Source: Pseudomonas weihenstephanensis (lineage in GTDB: Bacteria; Pseudomonadota; Gammaproteobacteria; Pseudomonadales; Pseudomonadaceae). From it: DNA of 64,000 nucleotides. Of the stretch, positions 1 to 10,748 are shown one piece after another; position 1 is the stretch's first letter, and each line of letters opens with the position of its first letter. Location: contig NZ_JYLF01000005.1 in NCBI RefSeq assembly GCF_001043055.1, positions 310,001-374,000 on the forward strand, given 5' to 3'. The translations under genes and the position numbers were made by a program. The notes under the pieces were generated by a model. The model saw only the letters and a program-made list of their open reading frames with translations. It was not told the DNA's origin and ran no database searches.

Positions 1-1244
1 TCGATATGGCGCGAGATGTTCTCCAGCACCACAATCGCATCGTCGACCACCAGTCCGGTGGCCAGGATCAGCGCCATCAGCGACAGGTTGTTCAGCGAAA
101 ACCCGTACAGGTACATGATGGCAAAGGTGCCCACCAACGACACCGGCACCGCCAGCGTCGGGATCAGCGAGGCGCGAAAATTACCCAAAAACAGAAACAC
201 CACCAAAATCACCAGCGCCACAGCAATCAGCAAGGTCATTTCGGCTTCGTGCAAGGTGGCTTTGATCACCGGTGAGCGGTCCATCGCCACGTTCAGTTGC
301 ACACTGGCCGGCAACACCGCTTGCAGCGCTGGCAACTGCGCCTTGATCGCGTTCACGGTTTCAATGATGTTGGCCCCGGCCTGCCGGTTGACCACCAGCA
401 ACACCGCCGCATCGTTGTTGAAAAAACCACTGTTGTAGCGGTCCTCAACGCTGTCTTTGACCGTGGCCACATGGCTGAGGCGCAACGCGGCGCCATCTTG
501 GTAGCGGATGATCAGCGGTTCGTAATCTTTGGCCTTTTCCAGTTGATCGTTGGCCTGGATCTGCCAGTTATGGTCATCGTCGGACACCGCCCCCTTGGGC
601 CGGCGCACGTTTGCGTTGGCGATGGTGCGACGCACGTCATCCAGCGCGACGCCGTACTGGTTGAGCAGTTGCGGCTCTAACTCGATACGCACGGCAGGCA
701 GCGAACTACCGCCAATCTGCACCTCTCCAACCCCCGGCACCTGCGACAAACTTTGCGACAGGATGGTCGAGGCCAAGTCGTACAACTGGCCCTTGGACAG
801 CACTTGACTGGTCAGTGACAGCACCATGATGGGCGCTTGCGAGGGGTTGATTTTCTTGTAGGTTGGCATGCTTTTCATGCCACTGGGCAGCAGGTTGCGC
901 GAGGCGTTGATGGCCGCCTGCACTTCGCGCGCGGCGCCGTTGATGTCGCGGTCCTGATCGAACTGCAAAATCACCCGGGTTGAACCCTGGCTTGAGTTGC
1001 TGCTCATGGTGTTGACCCCGGCAATCGCACCGAAGGCCCGCTCCAGCGGCGTGGCCACGGTCGACGCCATGACCTCGGGGCTGGCACCCGGCAAGTTGGC
1101 CGACACCACAATCACCGGAAAATCCATCTGCGGCAACGGCGACACCGGCAACAGACCAAAACTCACCCCGCCCAGCAACATGATTGCCAGGCTCAGCAGC
1201 ATCGTGGCGACCGGCCGCCGAATAAAAGGCCCGGACAGGTTCAT
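1..1244 (-). CDS. muxC: RND efflux permease MuxC/MdtC-like, 3' part outside window
   Basis: Inner-membrane proton/drug antiporter subunit of a MuxABC-OpmB (MdtABC-like) tripartite pump. The first 414 codons are visible and the frame is still open at the window edge. It begins [15 protein letters not shown], the usual RND start with the first membrane helix, and reaches the transmembrane-4 motif [13 protein letters not shown], whose paired aspartates carry protons. The start ATG (1244-1242) overlaps the muxB stop as ATGA, so the two permeases are translationally coupled, as expected for a pump using two different RND subunits. An OpmB-type outer-membrane channel gene is expected just outside the window (inference). 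The Mux assignment rests on gene order and two adjacent paralogous permeases. Confidence 0.9.
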   Translation of the reverse strand, partial: MNLSGPFIRRPVATMLLSLAIMLLGGVSFGLLPVSPLPQMDFPVIVVSANLPGASPEVMASTVATPLERAFGAIAGVNTMSSNSSQGSTRVILQFDQDRDINGAAREVQAAINASRNLLPSGMKSMPTYKKINPSQAPIMVLSLTSQVLSKGQLYDLASTILSQSLSQVPGVGEVQIGGSSLPAVRIELEPQLLNQYGVALDDVRRTIANANVRRPKGAVSDDDHNWQIQANDQLEKAKDYEPLIIRYQDGAALRLSHVATVKDSVEDRYNSGFFNNDAAVLLVVNRQAGANIIETVNAIKAQLPALQAVLPASVQLNVAMDRSPVIKATLHEAEMTLLIAVALVILVVFLFLGNFRASLIPTLAVPVSLVGTFAIMYLYGFSLNNLSLMALILATGLVVDDAIVVLENISRHI

Positions 1245-4200
1245 ACCGACGCCTGCTCAGGCTGGGCCACATCACCCCGCCAGCGGCGGCCGAGTCGGTC
1301 GAAATACAGGTAAATCACCGGGGTAGTGAACAGGGTCAGCACTTGGCTGACCAACAGACCGCCGACCATCACCAGGCCCAAAGGCTGACGCAGTTCGGCC
1401 CCGGAACCGGTGGCCAGCATCAGCGGCACGGCACCAAACAGGGCCGCCAGCGTGGTCATCAGAATCGGTCGGAAGCGCAGCAGCGCGGCCTGGTAAATCG
1501 CCTGCTCGGGGGCCATGCCCTGATTGCGCTCAGCATCGAGGGCGAAGTCGATCATCATGATCGCGTTCTTTTTCACGATACCGATCAGCAGGATGATGCC
1601 GATGATGGCGATCATGCCCAGATCGTTGCCACTGAGGATCAATGCCAACAAAGCCCCGACGGCCGCGGACGGTAAGGTCGAGAGGATGGTAATCGGGTGA
1701 ATGTAGCTCTCGTACAACACGCCCAGCACGATGTACATGGTCACCACCGCTGCCAGAATCAGCAACAAGGTGCTCGACAGCGAGGCCTGAAACGCTTGCG
1801 CCGCACCCTGGAACTGGGTCTGCACACCGACCGGCATGCCGATGTCTTTGCGCACCTGATCGATCAATTCAACGGCCTGCCCCAGGGCCACGCCGGGCGC
1901 CAGATTGAACGAGACCATCACCGAGGGGAATTGGCCGATGTGCGACACGGCCAGTTGCGCCTGGCGCTCTTCAATCCTGGCCAGGTTCGACAAGCGAACC
2001 TGTCCGCCGTCGGTGGTTTTGACGTGGATCTGGTCCAGCGCCTGCGGGCCGATTTTCTCGCCGTCCTGCGCCTGCAACACCACACGGTATTGGCTGGCCT
2101 GCGTGTAGATGGTCGAAATCTGCCGCTGCCCGAACGCGTCATACAGCGCATCCGTGATATTGGCCACCGAAACGCCCAGGCGGGACGCAGCATCGCGATC
2201 AATCACCAGGTACACCTGCAAACCTTTGTCTTGCAGGTCGCTGGCGACATCTTTGAGTTCAGGCTGATTGGCCAATGCACTGACCAGCTTCTGGCTCCAG
2301 GTGCTGAGCAGCTCGGCATCCGGGGACGACAGGCTGAACTGGTATTGAGTGCGGCTCACACGGTCTTCGATGGTCAAGTCCTGTACCGGCTGCATGAACA
2401 AGCGAATACCCACCAATTTGTCGAGCTGCGGTTGCAACCGCGCAATCACCTCGGTCGCGGTTTCACTGCGCTCGCTGTGCGGCTTGAGGTTGATCAGCAT
2501 GCGCCCACTGTTAAGCGTCGCGTTGTCGCCATCGATGCCGATGTAGGACGACAGGCTCTCAACGTCCGGGTCTTGCAGAATGATTTTGCCCAACGCTTGC
2601 TGACGCTGGCTCATGGCACTGAACGAGATGGACTGCGGCGCTTCAGAAATACCTTGGATCACCCCGGTGTCCTGCACCGGAAAGAAGCCCTTGGGCACCA
2701 CCAGGTACAGGAACACCGTGAGGGCCAAGGTGGCGATGGCGACCAGCAGGGTTAAAGGCTGATGCTTGAGTACCCAGCGCAACATGCGCCCGTATTCGGC
2801 AATCATCCAGTCAATACAGGCACCGCTGGCGCGGTAGAACCGACCCTGCTCGGCTTCTTTGGGCTCAGGCTTGAGCAGACGCGCGCACATCATCGGCGTC
2901 AGGGTCAGCGAGACCACCAGCGAGATCAGAATCGCCACCGCCAGGGTGATGGCGAACTCGCGGAACAAACGCCCGACCACGTCCGCCATAAACAGCAGCG
3001 GGATCAGCACAGCAATCAGTGACAGCGTCAACGAAATCAGGGTGAAGCCAATTTGTTTGGCGCCCTTGAGCGCTGCCTGCATCGGGCTGTCGCCTTCCTC
3101 GATATAGCGCGAGATGTTTTCCAGCATGACGATGGCGTCATCCACCACGAAGCCGGTGGCAATGGTGAGCGCCATCAAGGTCAGGTTGTTGATCGAGAAA
3201 CCGGCCAGGTACATCACGCCAAACGTACCGACCAATGACAGCGGCACGGCAATCGAGGGAATGATCGTGGCACTGGCGCGCCGCAGGAACAGGAACGTCA
3301 CCATCACCACCAGCGCAATGGCAATCAGCAGTTCATGCTGCACATCGCGCACCGAGGCGCGGATGGTTTGCGTGCGGTCGGTCAGCACGGTCACATCGAT
3401 ACCGGCGGGCAGGTTGTCGGTGATGCTCGGCAGCAGCGCTTTAATGCGGTCCACCACCTCAATCACGTTGGCGCCCGGCTGGCGCTGAATATTGAGCAAC
3501 ACCGCCTGGTTCTCATTGGCCCACGCAGCGAGACGTTCGTTCTCGGCACCGTCGACTATTTCGGCCACATCCTTGAGGCGCAATGGCGCGCCATTGTTGT
3601 AGGCGAGAATCAGCTCGGCGTATTCCTGCGGGGTTTTGAGCTGATCGTTGGCATCGAGCATCGAGACCCGGGTCGGACCGTCAAAGTTACCCTTGGGCTG
3701 GTTGACGTTAGAGGCGCCGATCAAGGTGCGCACATCGGCCAGGTTCAAACCATTGGCCGCCAGCGCCTGCGGGTTGACCTTGATCCGCACCGCCTGGCGT
3801 TGCCCGCCCGCAATGCTGACCATGCCGACGCCGCTGATCTGTGCGATTTTCTGCGCCATGCGCGTGTCAACCAGGTCGTTGAGCTTGGGCAACGGCATGG
3901 TTTTGGAACTGATGGCCAAGGTCAGTACCGGCGTGTCCGCCGGGTTGACCTTGTTGTACACCGGCGGTGCTGGCAGATCGCTCGGCAGCAAGTTGCTGGC
4001 AGCGTTGATCGCGGCCTGCACCTGTTGCTCGGCGACATCCATGTTGATGTCCAGGTTGAAGCGCAAGGTCAACACCGACGCGCCGCCGGAACTGGTGGAG
4101 GCCATTTGCGTCAGCCCCGGCATTTGCCCGAACTGACGCTCCAATGGCGCCGTTACGGCGCTGGTCATGACGTCCGGGCTGGCACCGGGGTACAGCGTCA

Positions 4201-4342
4201 TCACGCGGATAGTCGGGTAGTCCACCTGAGGCAGAGCCGATACCGGCAACAAGCGATAGGCGATGATCCCGGACAGCACGATGGCCAGCATGCACAGCGT
4301 GGTAGCGACCGGACGCAGGATAAACAGCCGCGACAGATTCAT
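1241..4342 (-). CDS. muxB: RND efflux permease MuxB/MdtB-like
   Basis: Complete 1033-aa RND permease, the usual length for the HAE1 group. It starts [15 protein letters not shown] and has the two large periplasmic loops separated by helix bundles, with [14 protein letters not shown] near residue 400 supplying the proton-relay aspartates. It lies between the adaptor gene muxA (4-bp overlap at 4339-4342) and muxC (4-bp overlap at 1241-1244), so the three genes form one tightly coupled operon. In P. aeruginosa the homologous pump exports novobiocin, aztreonam and macrolides (known for the family; the substrate here is not shown by sequence). Long open frames on the opposite strand are GC-driven shadows. 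Confidence 0.95.
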   Translation of the reverse strand: MNLSRLFILRPVATTLCMLAIVLSGIIAYRLLPVSALPQVDYPTIRVMTLYPGASPDVMTSAVTAPLERQFGQMPGLTQMASTSSGGASVLTLRFNLDINMDVAEQQVQAAINAASNLLPSDLPAPPVYNKVNPADTPVLTLAISSKTMPLPKLNDLVDTRMAQKIAQISGVGMVSIAGGQRQAVRIKVNPQALAANGLNLADVRTLIGASNVNQPKGNFDGPTRVSMLDANDQLKTPQEYAELILAYNNGAPLRLKDVAEIVDGAENERLAAWANENQAVLLNIQRQPGANVIEVVDRIKALLPSITDNLPAGIDVTVLTDRTQTIRASVRDVQHELLIAIALVVMVTFLFLRRASATIIPSIAVPLSLVGTFGVMYLAGFSINNLTLMALTIATGFVVDDAIVMLENISRYIEEGDSPMQAALKGAKQIGFTLISLTLSLIAVLIPLLFMADVVGRLFREFAITLAVAILISLVVSLTLTPMMCARLLKPEPKEAEQGRFYRASGACIDWMIAEYGRMLRWVLKHQPLTLLVAIATLALTVFLYLVVPKGFFPVQDTGVIQGISEAPQSISFSAMSQRQQALGKIILQDPDVESLSSYIGIDGDNATLNSGRMLINLKPHSERSETATEVIARLQPQLDKLVGIRLFMQPVQDLTIEDRVSRTQYQFSLSSPDAELLSTWSQKLVSALANQPELKDVASDLQDKGLQVYLVIDRDAASRLGVSVANITDALYDAFGQRQISTIYTQASQYRVVLQAQDGEKIGPQALDQIHVKTTDGGQVRLSNLARIEERQAQLAVSHIGQFPSVMVSFNLAPGVALGQAVELIDQVRKDIGMPVGVQTQFQGAAQAFQASLSSTLLLILAAVVTMYIVLGVLYESYIHPITILSTLPSAAVGALLALILSGNDLGMIAIIGIILLIGIVKKNAIMMIDFALDAERNQGMAPEQAIYQAALLRFRPILMTTLAALFGAVPLMLATGSGAELRQPLGLVMVGGLLVSQVLTLFTTPVIYLYFDRLGRRWRGDVAQPEQASV

Positions 4343-5655
4343 TCGTGGGCCTTGGTCTTGGCAGTGTCTGTGGCCTGCGCAGTACCTGCATCGGCATCGG
4401 CATCGGCCCCGCCTTGCAGGTGCGAAGCAGGCGTGGCAGGCACTTGAGCGCTGTCATTGACCACTTCGACCGCCCCGCCATCACGCAGACGGTCGGTGCC
4501 TTCGAGCACCACGCGATCACCGGCCGCCAGGCCCTCTTCAATGACGCTCACGTCACCGTCAGTGGCCCCCACTTTAATGTGGCGAATCTTGACTTTGTCG
4601 TCGCCCTCCAGCGCGTACACAAACGAGCCATCCGTGCCGAACTGAATGGCCGCCGACGGGGCCAGCACTACATCCTTCAAGGTGTCGGCCAGCAAGCGCA
4701 CGCTGACAAACTGATTGGGGAACAGGACTTGATCACGGTTCTCGAACAGCGCCTTGAATTTCAGGGTGCCGGTGGTGATATCAATCTGGTTATCGATGCT
4801 GCTCAACACCCCGACCGCCAGCTCTTTGCGATCGCCTCGATCCCACGCCTGCACCGGCAGTTTTGCGCCTGAGCGATAGCGGGCAAGCACCCGTGCCAGA
4901 TCGGTTTCGGGCAAGGTAAAACTCACCACGATAGGCTCGGTCTGGGTGATGACCACCAAGGCTGTGGTGTCATTGGCCGCGACCAGGTTGCCGACATCCA
5001 GTTGGCGCAGACCCACACGACCACTGATCGGGGCGCGAATCTTGGTGAATTCAAGGTTGAGCTTGGCGTCGTTGACCGCTGCCTGATTGGTTTTGACCGT
5101 GCCCTGATATTGGCTGACCAACGCTTCGGCGGTGTCCAGGGTTTGCTTGGCGATGCTGTCTTCGGCGTACAGGCCGCGGTAGCGCTGCACATCGACCTGA
5201 GCGTTTTTCAATTGGGCCTGGTTCTGCAACAGCGTGCCTTCTGCTTGCAGCAATGCGTTCTGATAGCTGCGCGGGTCGATTTCAGCCAGCAGCTCCCCCG
5301 CTTTGACCATCTGCCCTTCTTTGAAGTACACCTTGACCAACTCTCCCCCCACCCGACTGCGCACATTGATCGTGTTCAGCGCCGTCACGGTGCCCAGTGC
5401 CTTGTAGAACACCGGGAAGTCCCCTCGCTTCACGTCAGAGACCCTGACCGGCACGGCCTGCGTGGAGCCGCCAAAACCTGGGCGCATCATCCCCGACTTA
5501 CCGGTATGCCCGGCAGGCTGGGCCGCCTGCTGGTTTTTCGAGGCTGAAGGCCACAGCCACCAGCACAGGCCAATGACAATCAACAGGAGCAAAAGGCCAA
5601 CCAGCCAGCGACGGGGTTTGTGTGAAACAGAGGATTGCATGGAGTGATCAACCAT
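4339..5655 (-). CDS. muxA: RND periplasmic adaptor MuxA/MdtA-like
   Basis: Membrane-fusion protein (438 aa) that links the MuxB/MuxC permeases to an outer-membrane channel. It has an N-terminal membrane anchor (about residues 15-33, rich in Leu/Ile and ending WWLWP), a lipoyl-like half-motif around [15 protein letters not shown], an alpha-hairpin, the second lipoyl half around [18 protein letters not shown], and a beta-barrel/membrane-proximal C-terminal part. It is first in the operon and its stop overlaps the muxB start. The start is uncertain: ATG at 5655 and ATG at 5640 ([12 protein letters not shown]) are both possible, and neither has a strong Shine-Dalgarno sequence. Confidence 0.93.
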   Translation of the reverse strand: MVDHSMQSSVSHKPRRWLVGLLLLLIVIGLCWWLWPSASKNQQAAQPAGHTGKSGMMRPGFGGSTQAVPVRVSDVKRGDFPVFYKALGTVTALNTINVRSRVGGELVKVYFKEGQMVKAGELLAEIDPRSYQNALLQAEGTLLQNQAQLKNAQVDVQRYRGLYAEDSIAKQTLDTAEALVSQYQGTVKTNQAAVNDAKLNLEFTKIRAPISGRVGLRQLDVGNLVAANDTTALVVITQTEPIVVSFTLPETDLARVLARYRSGAKLPVQAWDRGDRKELAVGVLSSIDNQIDITTGTLKFKALFENRDQVLFPNQFVSVRLLADTLKDVVLAPSAAIQFGTDGSFVYALEGDDKVKIRHIKVGATDGDVSVIEEGLAAGDRVVLEGTDRLRDGGAVEVVNDSAQVPATPASHLQGGADADADAGTAQATDTAKTKAHE

Positions 5656-5787
5656 TAGGCACGAGGGCTTGAATTCGAGAAGGCTGAACGATAAGCAGTG
5701 TGGGCCGTTAAGAAAAGGCTCTTTACCGGGTATTTACGTTAACGGGGTGTCTGGAGCGGGTTTAAGGGCTAAATAAGCCCAAGACGT

Positions 5788-5819
5788 GTAGCCACTGTCG
5801 AGTGGCGAGGCTGCGATCG
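5788..5819. repeat. intergenic repeat with small hairpin (Pseudomonas-type)
   Basis: The core GCCACT-gtcg-AGTGGC (5791-5806) is a perfect 6-bp stem, followed by GAGGCTGCGATCG. Related 'GTAGCC...GGCTGCG' wording recurs in other intergenic gaps of this window (about 39665-39717), which fits a dispersed repeat family. The 322-bp gap between muxA and tpx otherwise holds only the tpx terminator. Confidence 0.45.
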
Positions 5820-5922
5820 AGGGCTAAGCAGATGTAAATACTGAGAGCGTGATGGGTCTGAAACACCGGACACAAGGGTTTACGACGGCTGGGTTGTCTC
5901 GCGTCGCCGGTCAGCGCATGCG

Positions 5923-5960
5923 AAAAAAAAACGGCCCGGCAATCAATGCCGGGCCGTTTT
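5923..5960 (-). terminator. rho-independent terminator of tpx
   Basis: Perfect 10-bp stem ACGGCCCGGC / GCCGGGCCGT with a 7-nt loop. On the minus strand it is followed by a run of U (A-tract at 5923-5930). It lies 18 bp beyond the tpx stop. The plus strand also has a short T run, so it may act in both directions. Confidence 0.9.
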
Positions 5961-5977
5961 AGGTAAAGCGCCGAGGC

Positions 5978-6478
5978 TTACTTCAAAACAGCCAATACGG
6001 CTTCGTAGTTCGGCTCTTCAGCGATCTCTTTAACCAGCTCGCTGTGCAGCACGTTGTCGTTTTCATCCAGCACCACAACAGCACGGGCTGTCAGGCCTTT
6101 CAACGGACCGTCAGCAATGGCCACGCCGTAGTTTTTGATGAACTCTGCACCACGCAGGGTGGACAGGTTTTTAACGTTTTCCAGACCTTCAGCGCCACAG
6201 AAACGCGCTTGAGCGAATGGCAGGTCGGCCGAGATGCACAGCACAACGGTATTGGCCAGGTTGCTGGCCTGCTCGTTGAACTTACGCACCGACGTCGCGC
6301 ACGTCGGGGTATCAACGCTTGGAAAAATGTTCAGCACTTTGCGTTTACCGGCAAAGCTGGCCAGCGTTACATCGGACAAATCACCCGCAACCAACGAGAA
6401 CGCAGGTGCCTTGGCGCCTACTGCTGGCAGGTCGCCGTTGACTTGAACAGGGTTGCCTTTAAGCGTCACTTGAGCCAT
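5978..6478 (-). CDS. tpx: thiol peroxidase Tpx
   Basis: Atypical 2-Cys peroxiredoxin (166 aa) that reduces alkyl hydroperoxides and H2O2 using thioredoxin. The peroxidatic cysteine is in [10 protein letters not shown] (Cys60) and the resolving cysteine in ARFCGAEG (Cys94), the spacing typical of Tpx. The length equals the family norm. A Shine-Dalgarno-like AAGGA lies just upstream of the ATG. It is monocistronic, with its own strong terminator at 5923-5960 and a 268-bp upstream gap in which I see no gene. Confidence 0.97.
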   Translation of the reverse strand: MAQVTLKGNPVQVNGDLPAVGAKAPAFSLVAGDLSDVTLASFAGKRKVLNIFPSVDTPTCATSVRKFNEQASNLANTVVLCISADLPFAQARFCGAEGLENVKNLSTLRGAEFIKNYGVAIADGPLKGLTARAVVVLDENDNVLHSELVKEIAEEPNYEAVLAVLK

Positions 6479-6746
6479 GAACGATGTCCTTCTTAACAGT
6501 TTTTGAAGAGGCCGAAGTTAAACACGAAACATTCTGCTGACCTATGGCCTACCTACAAAATGTCATGCTGAACATCACATTAAGACGATTCTTAACATTA
6601 TTCAGACAAATTCTTACAGGCACACACAGCCTCATTGACGCGTTATCTAGGGGCCATCGCGCAAAAAACGGCCAAAGGATTGCTACTGGCGTCATGGAAA
6701 GAGGCGAGCGCACCTCGCCCCTGTAAAGGGTGGATGGTGCAACGCT

Positions 6747-7415
6747 TTATTTCTTCAGTTTCAAATACGACTGATGCAGGTCGCAGGCCCAGCCATCGAT
6801 CACATCCTTCACATCATCGGCCTTCATGACCTGGCTGTCGTTTTCCAGCGGCTTGCCCGTGCCTTTGCGCACCACTTGCGCCACCACATCCTGGGTTCTG
6901 CCGTCGATAAACACGGCCTCTGTTGCCAAGTCGGTTTCCTGATCACGAATACCCGACGCGGTGCTCACGGCGGCCGCCACCAACGCCACCGGGATCAACT
7001 CGTACGGCTTGAGACTTTCAGTCTTGCTGCTGACCGCCGTGATTGCCGGGCGAACCACTATCACGCCTGGCCCCGGTGCGCTGGTCAAGGGTAACGATTT
7101 GCTCAGCTCACGCTTGAGTGCCTGATCGTAGTAATGGGTGATGGCCGTGAGGGTGCTTTGCGGAATTTTTGCGGTGGGTTGTGGCGCTGGATAGAACTGG
7201 CTGGGTTCGATATAGACGCTGGTGAACTGGTTAACGTTGAGCTTGGGGTCAACCCAGCGCATGACATCAGCGCCAGAGGGTGATTTTGCTTCTTTGAGAC
7301 GGCTGTAGTCCTTCAAAAAACCGGAGTATTCATCCGGTTGCGCAACATTGCTTGAACAACCGCCCAGCCCAAGCAAGGCGAGGCATAGCGCACCAATCAT
7401 TAAGCCCAACTTCAT
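6747..7415 (-). CDS. DUF3313 family lipoprotein
   Basis: 222-aa exported lipoprotein. The N-terminus is a lipoprotein signal peptide with lipobox LGLGGC (Cys20), followed by a soluble domain of the DUF3313 type (pattern including YSGFLKDYSRL and YIEPSQFYP near the start and a VFIDGRTQDVVA strand late). DUF3313 proteins are outer-membrane or periplasmic lipoproteins of unknown function. It stands alone between tpx and the divergent ccoN4 gene, with no operon partner. The function is unknown and the family assignment is by pattern. Confidence 0.8.
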   Translation of the reverse strand: MKLGLMIGALCLALLGLGGCSSNVAQPDEYSGFLKDYSRLKEAKSPSGADVMRWVDPKLNVNQFTSVYIEPSQFYPAPQPTAKIPQSTLTAITHYYDQALKRELSKSLPLTSAPGPGVIVVRPAITAVSSKTESLKPYELIPVALVAAAVSTASGIRDQETDLATEAVFIDGRTQDVVAQVVRKGTGKPLENDSQVMKADDVKDVIDGWACDLHQSYLKLKK

Positions 7416-7609
7416 GATGAAACTCCTGTAGAAAGCGCAACCGCATGCACACGGTATTTAAGGTATAGACAAGCCCTGAGCAGCCGTCGCTGATTCGCCG
7501 TGCACGTCGTAGCAGGTGTGATCCAGCGCCCATTTATCACGCGCACGCTCTGAGCCTGCGTCAATACGGCGCAGAGCATTCAAAAAATCAGTAAATATCC
7601 AAAAAGCAG

Positions 7610-7692
7610 ATCAGATAGCGATTCAAAGCTTTAAAACAGCCTTTATATCTGATCCGTATAATTTAACTTTTTCTGGATCTGTTTTGTTATGC
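7610..7692 (+). promoter_or_regulatory. candidate regulator sites upstream of ccoN4
   Basis: The 350-bp gap before ccoN4 holds ATCAGATA (7610-7617), ATCTGATCCG (7647-7656) and ATCTGTTT (7678-7685), then TGTTATGC (7685-7692). A close match, ATCTGATACGG with ATCGGATA and TGTTATGC, sits upstream of the ccoG-like gene at 38129-38169. MocR-type regulators are known to bind direct repeats, and one is encoded at 39773. Assigning these sites to it is inference. No TTGAT-N4-ATCAA ANR box is seen here. Confidence 0.4.
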
Positions 7693-7765
7693 GCAGGGTT
7701 TCTAAAGTTCAACCTGCGCCAGACCACGAGGTCTGGCAGGACTTTGAACCGTGGAAGACTTGAGC

Positions 7766-9193
7766 ATGAGCACAGCACTAAACGGGCAGGCCTATAACTA
7801 TAAGGTCGTGCGCCAATTCACCATCATGACGGTGGTGTGGGGCGTTATCGGCATGGCCATGGGGGTGTGGATTGCCTCTCAACTGGCTTGGCCCGCCATG
7901 AACCTCGACCTGCCCTGGACCACATTCGGCCGCTTACGGCCGCTGCACACCAGCCTGGTGATTTTCGGTTTTGCCGGCAGCGCACAATTTGCCGCCAGCT
8001 ACTACGCCGTGCAGCGCACCTGCCAGGTGCGGCTGTTCTCCGACAAACTGGCCGCGTTTACGTTTTGGGGCTGGCAATCGGTGATTGTGATCATGTTGGT
8101 CACCCTGCCACTGGGTTACACCACCACCAAGGAGTACGCCGAAATCGAGTTCACCGGCGCGGTGTGGTTAACCGTGGTGTGGGTGGCCTACGCCATCGTA
8201 TTTTTTACCACCGTGGTCAAACGCAAGACCAAGCATATCTATGTCGGCAACTGGTTCTTCGGTGCCTTCATTCTGGTCATTGCCATGCTGCACGTGGTCA
8301 ACCACTTGGCGATTCCAGTGGACTGGTTCAAGTCATACCCGGTGTACGCGGGCGCGACGGATGCCATGGTGCAGTGGTGGTACGGGCACAACGCCGTGGG
8401 CTTCTTCCTGACTACCGGCTTCCTGGGCATGATGTACTACTTCGTGCCCAAACAAGTCGGCCGCCCGATTTACTCCTATCGCTTGTCCATCGTGCATTTC
8501 TGGGCCTTGATTACCCTCTACATCTGGGCCGGTCCGCACCACCTGCACTACACCGCCCTGCCTGACTGGGCGCAATCGCTGGGCATGGCCATGTCGATCA
8601 TCCTGCTGGCCCCCAGCTGGGGCGGCATGATCAACGGCATGATGACCTTGTCGGGCGCCTGGCATAAGTTGCGCACCGACCCGATCCTGCGCTTTCTGGT
8701 GCTGTCACTGGCGTTCTACGGCATGTCGACCTTTGAAGGCCCGATGATGGCCATCAAAACGGTGAATGCCTTGTCCCACTACACCGACTGGACCATCGGC
8801 CACGTGCATGCCGGGGCCTTGGGCTGGGTGGCGATGATCACCTTTGGCGCGGTGTATCACATGATCCCCAAACTGTATGGCCGCGAGCAGATGTACAGCG
8901 TGGCGCTGATTAACCTGCATTTCTGGCTGGCCACCATCGGCACCGTGCTGTACATCGCCTCGATGTGGGTCAACGGCATCACCCAGGGCCTGATGTGGCG
9001 CGCCATCAACGATGACGGCACGTTGACTTACTCGTTTGTGGAATCGTTGCAAGCCAGCCACCCGGGCTTCGTGGTGCGATTGGTGGGAGGCGTGTTCTTC
9101 CTCACCGGCATGCTGCTGATGTCCTACAACGTGTGGCGCACTGTGCGCGTTCCTGACTTCAAAAAAGCCGAGTTGTCAGCGCAAATCGCCTGA
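7766..9193 (+). CDS. ccoN4: orphan cbb3-type cytochrome oxidase catalytic subunit CcoN4
   Basis: Heme-copper oxidase subunit I of the cbb3 class (475 aa, about 12 membrane helices), which reduces O2 to water and pumps protons. Visible motifs are the low-spin heme region [22 protein letters not shown] near the active site, the HH-containing [13 protein letters not shown] stretch and the late [11 protein letters not shown] histidines. The ATG at 7766 is preferred over the GTG at 7751 because it gives the family start [18 protein letters not shown] and has GGAAG upstream. No ccoO or ccoP follows, only ccoQ4, which matches the orphan ccoN4Q4 arrangement of P. aeruginosa (PA4133-PA4134). There CcoN4 swaps into oxidases built by the main operons and helps respiration under cyanide or low oxygen (family knowledge). 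Confidence 0.93.
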   Translation: MSTALNGQAYNYKVVRQFTIMTVVWGVIGMAMGVWIASQLAWPAMNLDLPWTTFGRLRPLHTSLVIFGFAGSAQFAASYYAVQRTCQVRLFSDKLAAFTFWGWQSVIVIMLVTLPLGYTTTKEYAEIEFTGAVWLTVVWVAYAIVFFTTVVKRKTKHIYVGNWFFGAFILVIAMLHVVNHLAIPVDWFKSYPVYAGATDAMVQWWYGHNAVGFFLTTGFLGMMYYFVPKQVGRPIYSYRLSIVHFWALITLYIWAGPHHLHYTALPDWAQSLGMAMSIILLAPSWGGMINGMMTLSGAWHKLRTDPILRFLVLSLAFYGMSTFEGPMMAIKTVNALSHYTDWTIGHVHAGALGWVAMITFGAVYHMIPKLYGREQMYSVALINLHFWLATIGTVLYIASMWVNGITQGLMWRAINDDGTLTYSFVESLQASHPGFVVRLVGGVFFLTGMLLMSYNVWRTVRVPDFKKAELSAQIA

Positions 9194-9199
9194 CCCACA

Positions 9200-9229
9200 C
9201 ACCGCGCAAACCCTACGGCTTGCGCGGTG
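9200..9229 (+). other. intercistronic hairpin between ccoN4 and ccoQ4
   Basis: Perfect 10-bp stem CACCGCGCAA / TTGCGCGGTG with a 10-nt loop, lying 7 bp after the ccoN4 stop and 20 bp before the ccoQ4 start. No T tract follows, so it looks more like an mRNA-stabilising or processing element than a terminator (inference). Confidence 0.6.
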
Positions 9230-9249
9230 CTTAACAAGGAGTTTCAGAG

Positions 9250-9480
9250 ATGATTGATATCGCCTTGAACATGGCGGCCGTGACCAGCCTCTATTTCGCG
9301 ATCAGTTGGTGTTTGAAGCATCAAACCGAGCGCGACATCGACGAAGCCAGCCTGATCCCCTTCGCCGACGACCCGCAAGTGGCACGCCGGGTTGAAGAGG
9401 CCACGGGCAAAACCATCAATGCCGTACAGATGAGCGAAGAGCCTGTGCGCACATCGGGTCAGGGCACGCTGAAGTTCTAA
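9250..9480 (+). CDS. ccoQ4: CcoQ-like small subunit (CcoQ4)
   Basis: 76-aa protein with one N-terminal membrane helix (about residues 5-20) and a charged cytoplasmic tail. It lies 56 bp after ccoN4 and has AAGGAG 8 bp upstream of its ATG. Position and size match the ccoQ4 gene paired with orphan ccoN4 in P. aeruginosa. CcoQ proteins stabilise cbb3 oxidase assembly (family knowledge). Sequence conservation in the tail is too low for me to confirm it independently of context. Confidence 0.75.
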   Translation: MIDIALNMAAVTSLYFAISWCLKHQTERDIDEASLIPFADDPQVARRVEEATGKTINAVQMSEEPVRTSGQGTLKF

Positions 9481-9641
9481 AAAGCCTGTTCGAAAGGGAT
9501 CTAATGGCGCGTGCGCGCACACACTGGTTGCATAACCCACGTCTTGAGCGGCATGCTGCCAGACCGGATGTTTAGCGAACTTTTGATCGACGACGCACTC
9601 AATCTTCACAGCCATTAATACTTTTCGGACAGAGCACGCTC

Positions 9642-10565
9642 ATGACTTCCAAGCTGGAACAACTCAAGCAGTTCACCACCGTGGTCGCAGACACCGGCGA
9701 CCTCGACGCGATTACCCGTCTTAAACCCGTAGACGCCACCACCAACCCTTCCCTGCTGCTCAAGGCTGCGGCCATGCCCGGCTATGCCGAGCTGCTGCAA
9801 AGTGCCATCAGCCACGCGAAGGGTGATGTCGGCCTGGCCTGCGACCACTTCGCGGTGTCTGTGGGTAGCGGTATCTTGAACGTGATTCCGGGCCGTATTT
9901 CGACAGAAGTCGATGCACGCCTGTCGTTTGATGAACCTGCCCTGCTGCAAAAAGCCAATCAACTGATCGAGCTGTACGACAAAGCCGGTGTAGGCCGCGA
10001 TCGCGTGCTGATCAAACTGGCCTCGACCTGGGAAGGTATCCGCGCAGCTGAAAAGCTGGAAAAAGCCGGGATTCAAACCAACCTGACCCTGCTGTTCTCG
10101 TTTGCCCAAGCGGCCGCCTGCGCTGACGCCGGAGTGTTTTTGATCTCCCCCTTCGTAGGCCGTATTTACGACTGGTACAAAAAATCCACCGGGATTGACT
10201 ACACCGGTTCCGATGATCCGGGCGTGCAGTCCGTGACCCGCATCTACAACTACTACAAAGCCAACGACTACAACACCGTGGTCATGGGCGCGAGCTTTCG
10301 CAACCTCAACCAGATCGAGCAGTTGGCCGGTTGCGACCGCCTGACCATCAGCCCGGACCTGATCGAAAAACTGGCGCAAGAGCCAGGCACGCTGGCGCGC
10401 AAACTGAGCCCCGGCAATGGCGGCGAGCCGCGCCTGATCCTCAACGAAGCGCAGTTCCGTTGGGCCTCCAACGAAGACGCGATGGCCACTGAAAAACTGG
10501 CAGAAGGCATCCGTCAGTTCGCCCGAGACCAAGAGAAGCTGGAAGCGCTGTTGTCGGGTAAATAA
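9642..10565 (+). CDS. tal: transaldolase
   Basis: Transaldolase of the TalB type (307 aa), moving a dihydroxyacetone unit between sedoheptulose-7-P and glyceraldehyde-3-P in the pentose phosphate pathway. The Schiff-base lysine is in [10 protein letters not shown], the conserved aspartate in [10 protein letters not shown], and [13 protein letters not shown] is the family signature near the N-terminus. The length is normal. It is monocistronic between ccoQ4 and the convergent hldD; about 180 bp downstream hold only a palindromic repeat. Confidence 0.97.
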   Translation: MTSKLEQLKQFTTVVADTGDLDAITRLKPVDATTNPSLLLKAAAMPGYAELLQSAISHAKGDVGLACDHFAVSVGSGILNVIPGRISTEVDARLSFDEPALLQKANQLIELYDKAGVGRDRVLIKLASTWEGIRAAEKLEKAGIQTNLTLLFSFAQAAACADAGVFLISPFVGRIYDWYKKSTGIDYTGSDDPGVQSVTRIYNYYKANDYNTVVMGASFRNLNQIEQLAGCDRLTISPDLIEKLAQEPGTLARKLSPGNGGEPRLILNEAQFRWASNEDAMATEKLAEGIRQFARDQEKLEALLSGK

Positions 10566-10653
10566 CCCGCAACGCCCACAGGCTGCGGCTGCATGTTACG
10601 CAGCAGTTGCCCAAGGCGACGTTCGATTGCGAAGCGCTGGCAAACCCCAGACG

Positions 10654-10672
10654 CGGTGCCTCTGAGGCACCG
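10654..10672. repeat. perfect palindrome in tal-hldD gap
   Basis: CGGTGCCTC-t-GAGGCACCG is a perfect 9-bp dyad centred between two convergent genes, embedded in short GCGAAGCGCT/AGCGCTTCGCG repeats (about 10627-10702). A similar GAGGCACCGC occurs in the convergent gap near 30170. It could help terminate both genes, although no T tract is present. Confidence 0.5.
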
Positions 10673-10748
10673 TGTCAAGGAATTAGCGAGCGCTTCGCGT
10701 CAACGGCTACACGTTTTACATGCGCGATCGTTGGCCGGTACAGGGCTT

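Noticed and set aside
1697..2755. 352-codon plus-strand frame inside muxB
   Set aside because: Antisense to a clear RND permease; His/Gln/Arg-rich composition typical of a GC shadow frame; no ribosome site or family pattern.
3335..4447. 370-codon plus-strand frame over the muxB/muxA junction
   Set aside because: Covers two real genes in antisense; no start context or domain.
9504..9580. Short plus-strand ORF MARARTHWLHNPRLERHAA upstream of tal
   Set aside because: About 24 codons, no ribosome site of quality and no hydrophobic or conserved feature.
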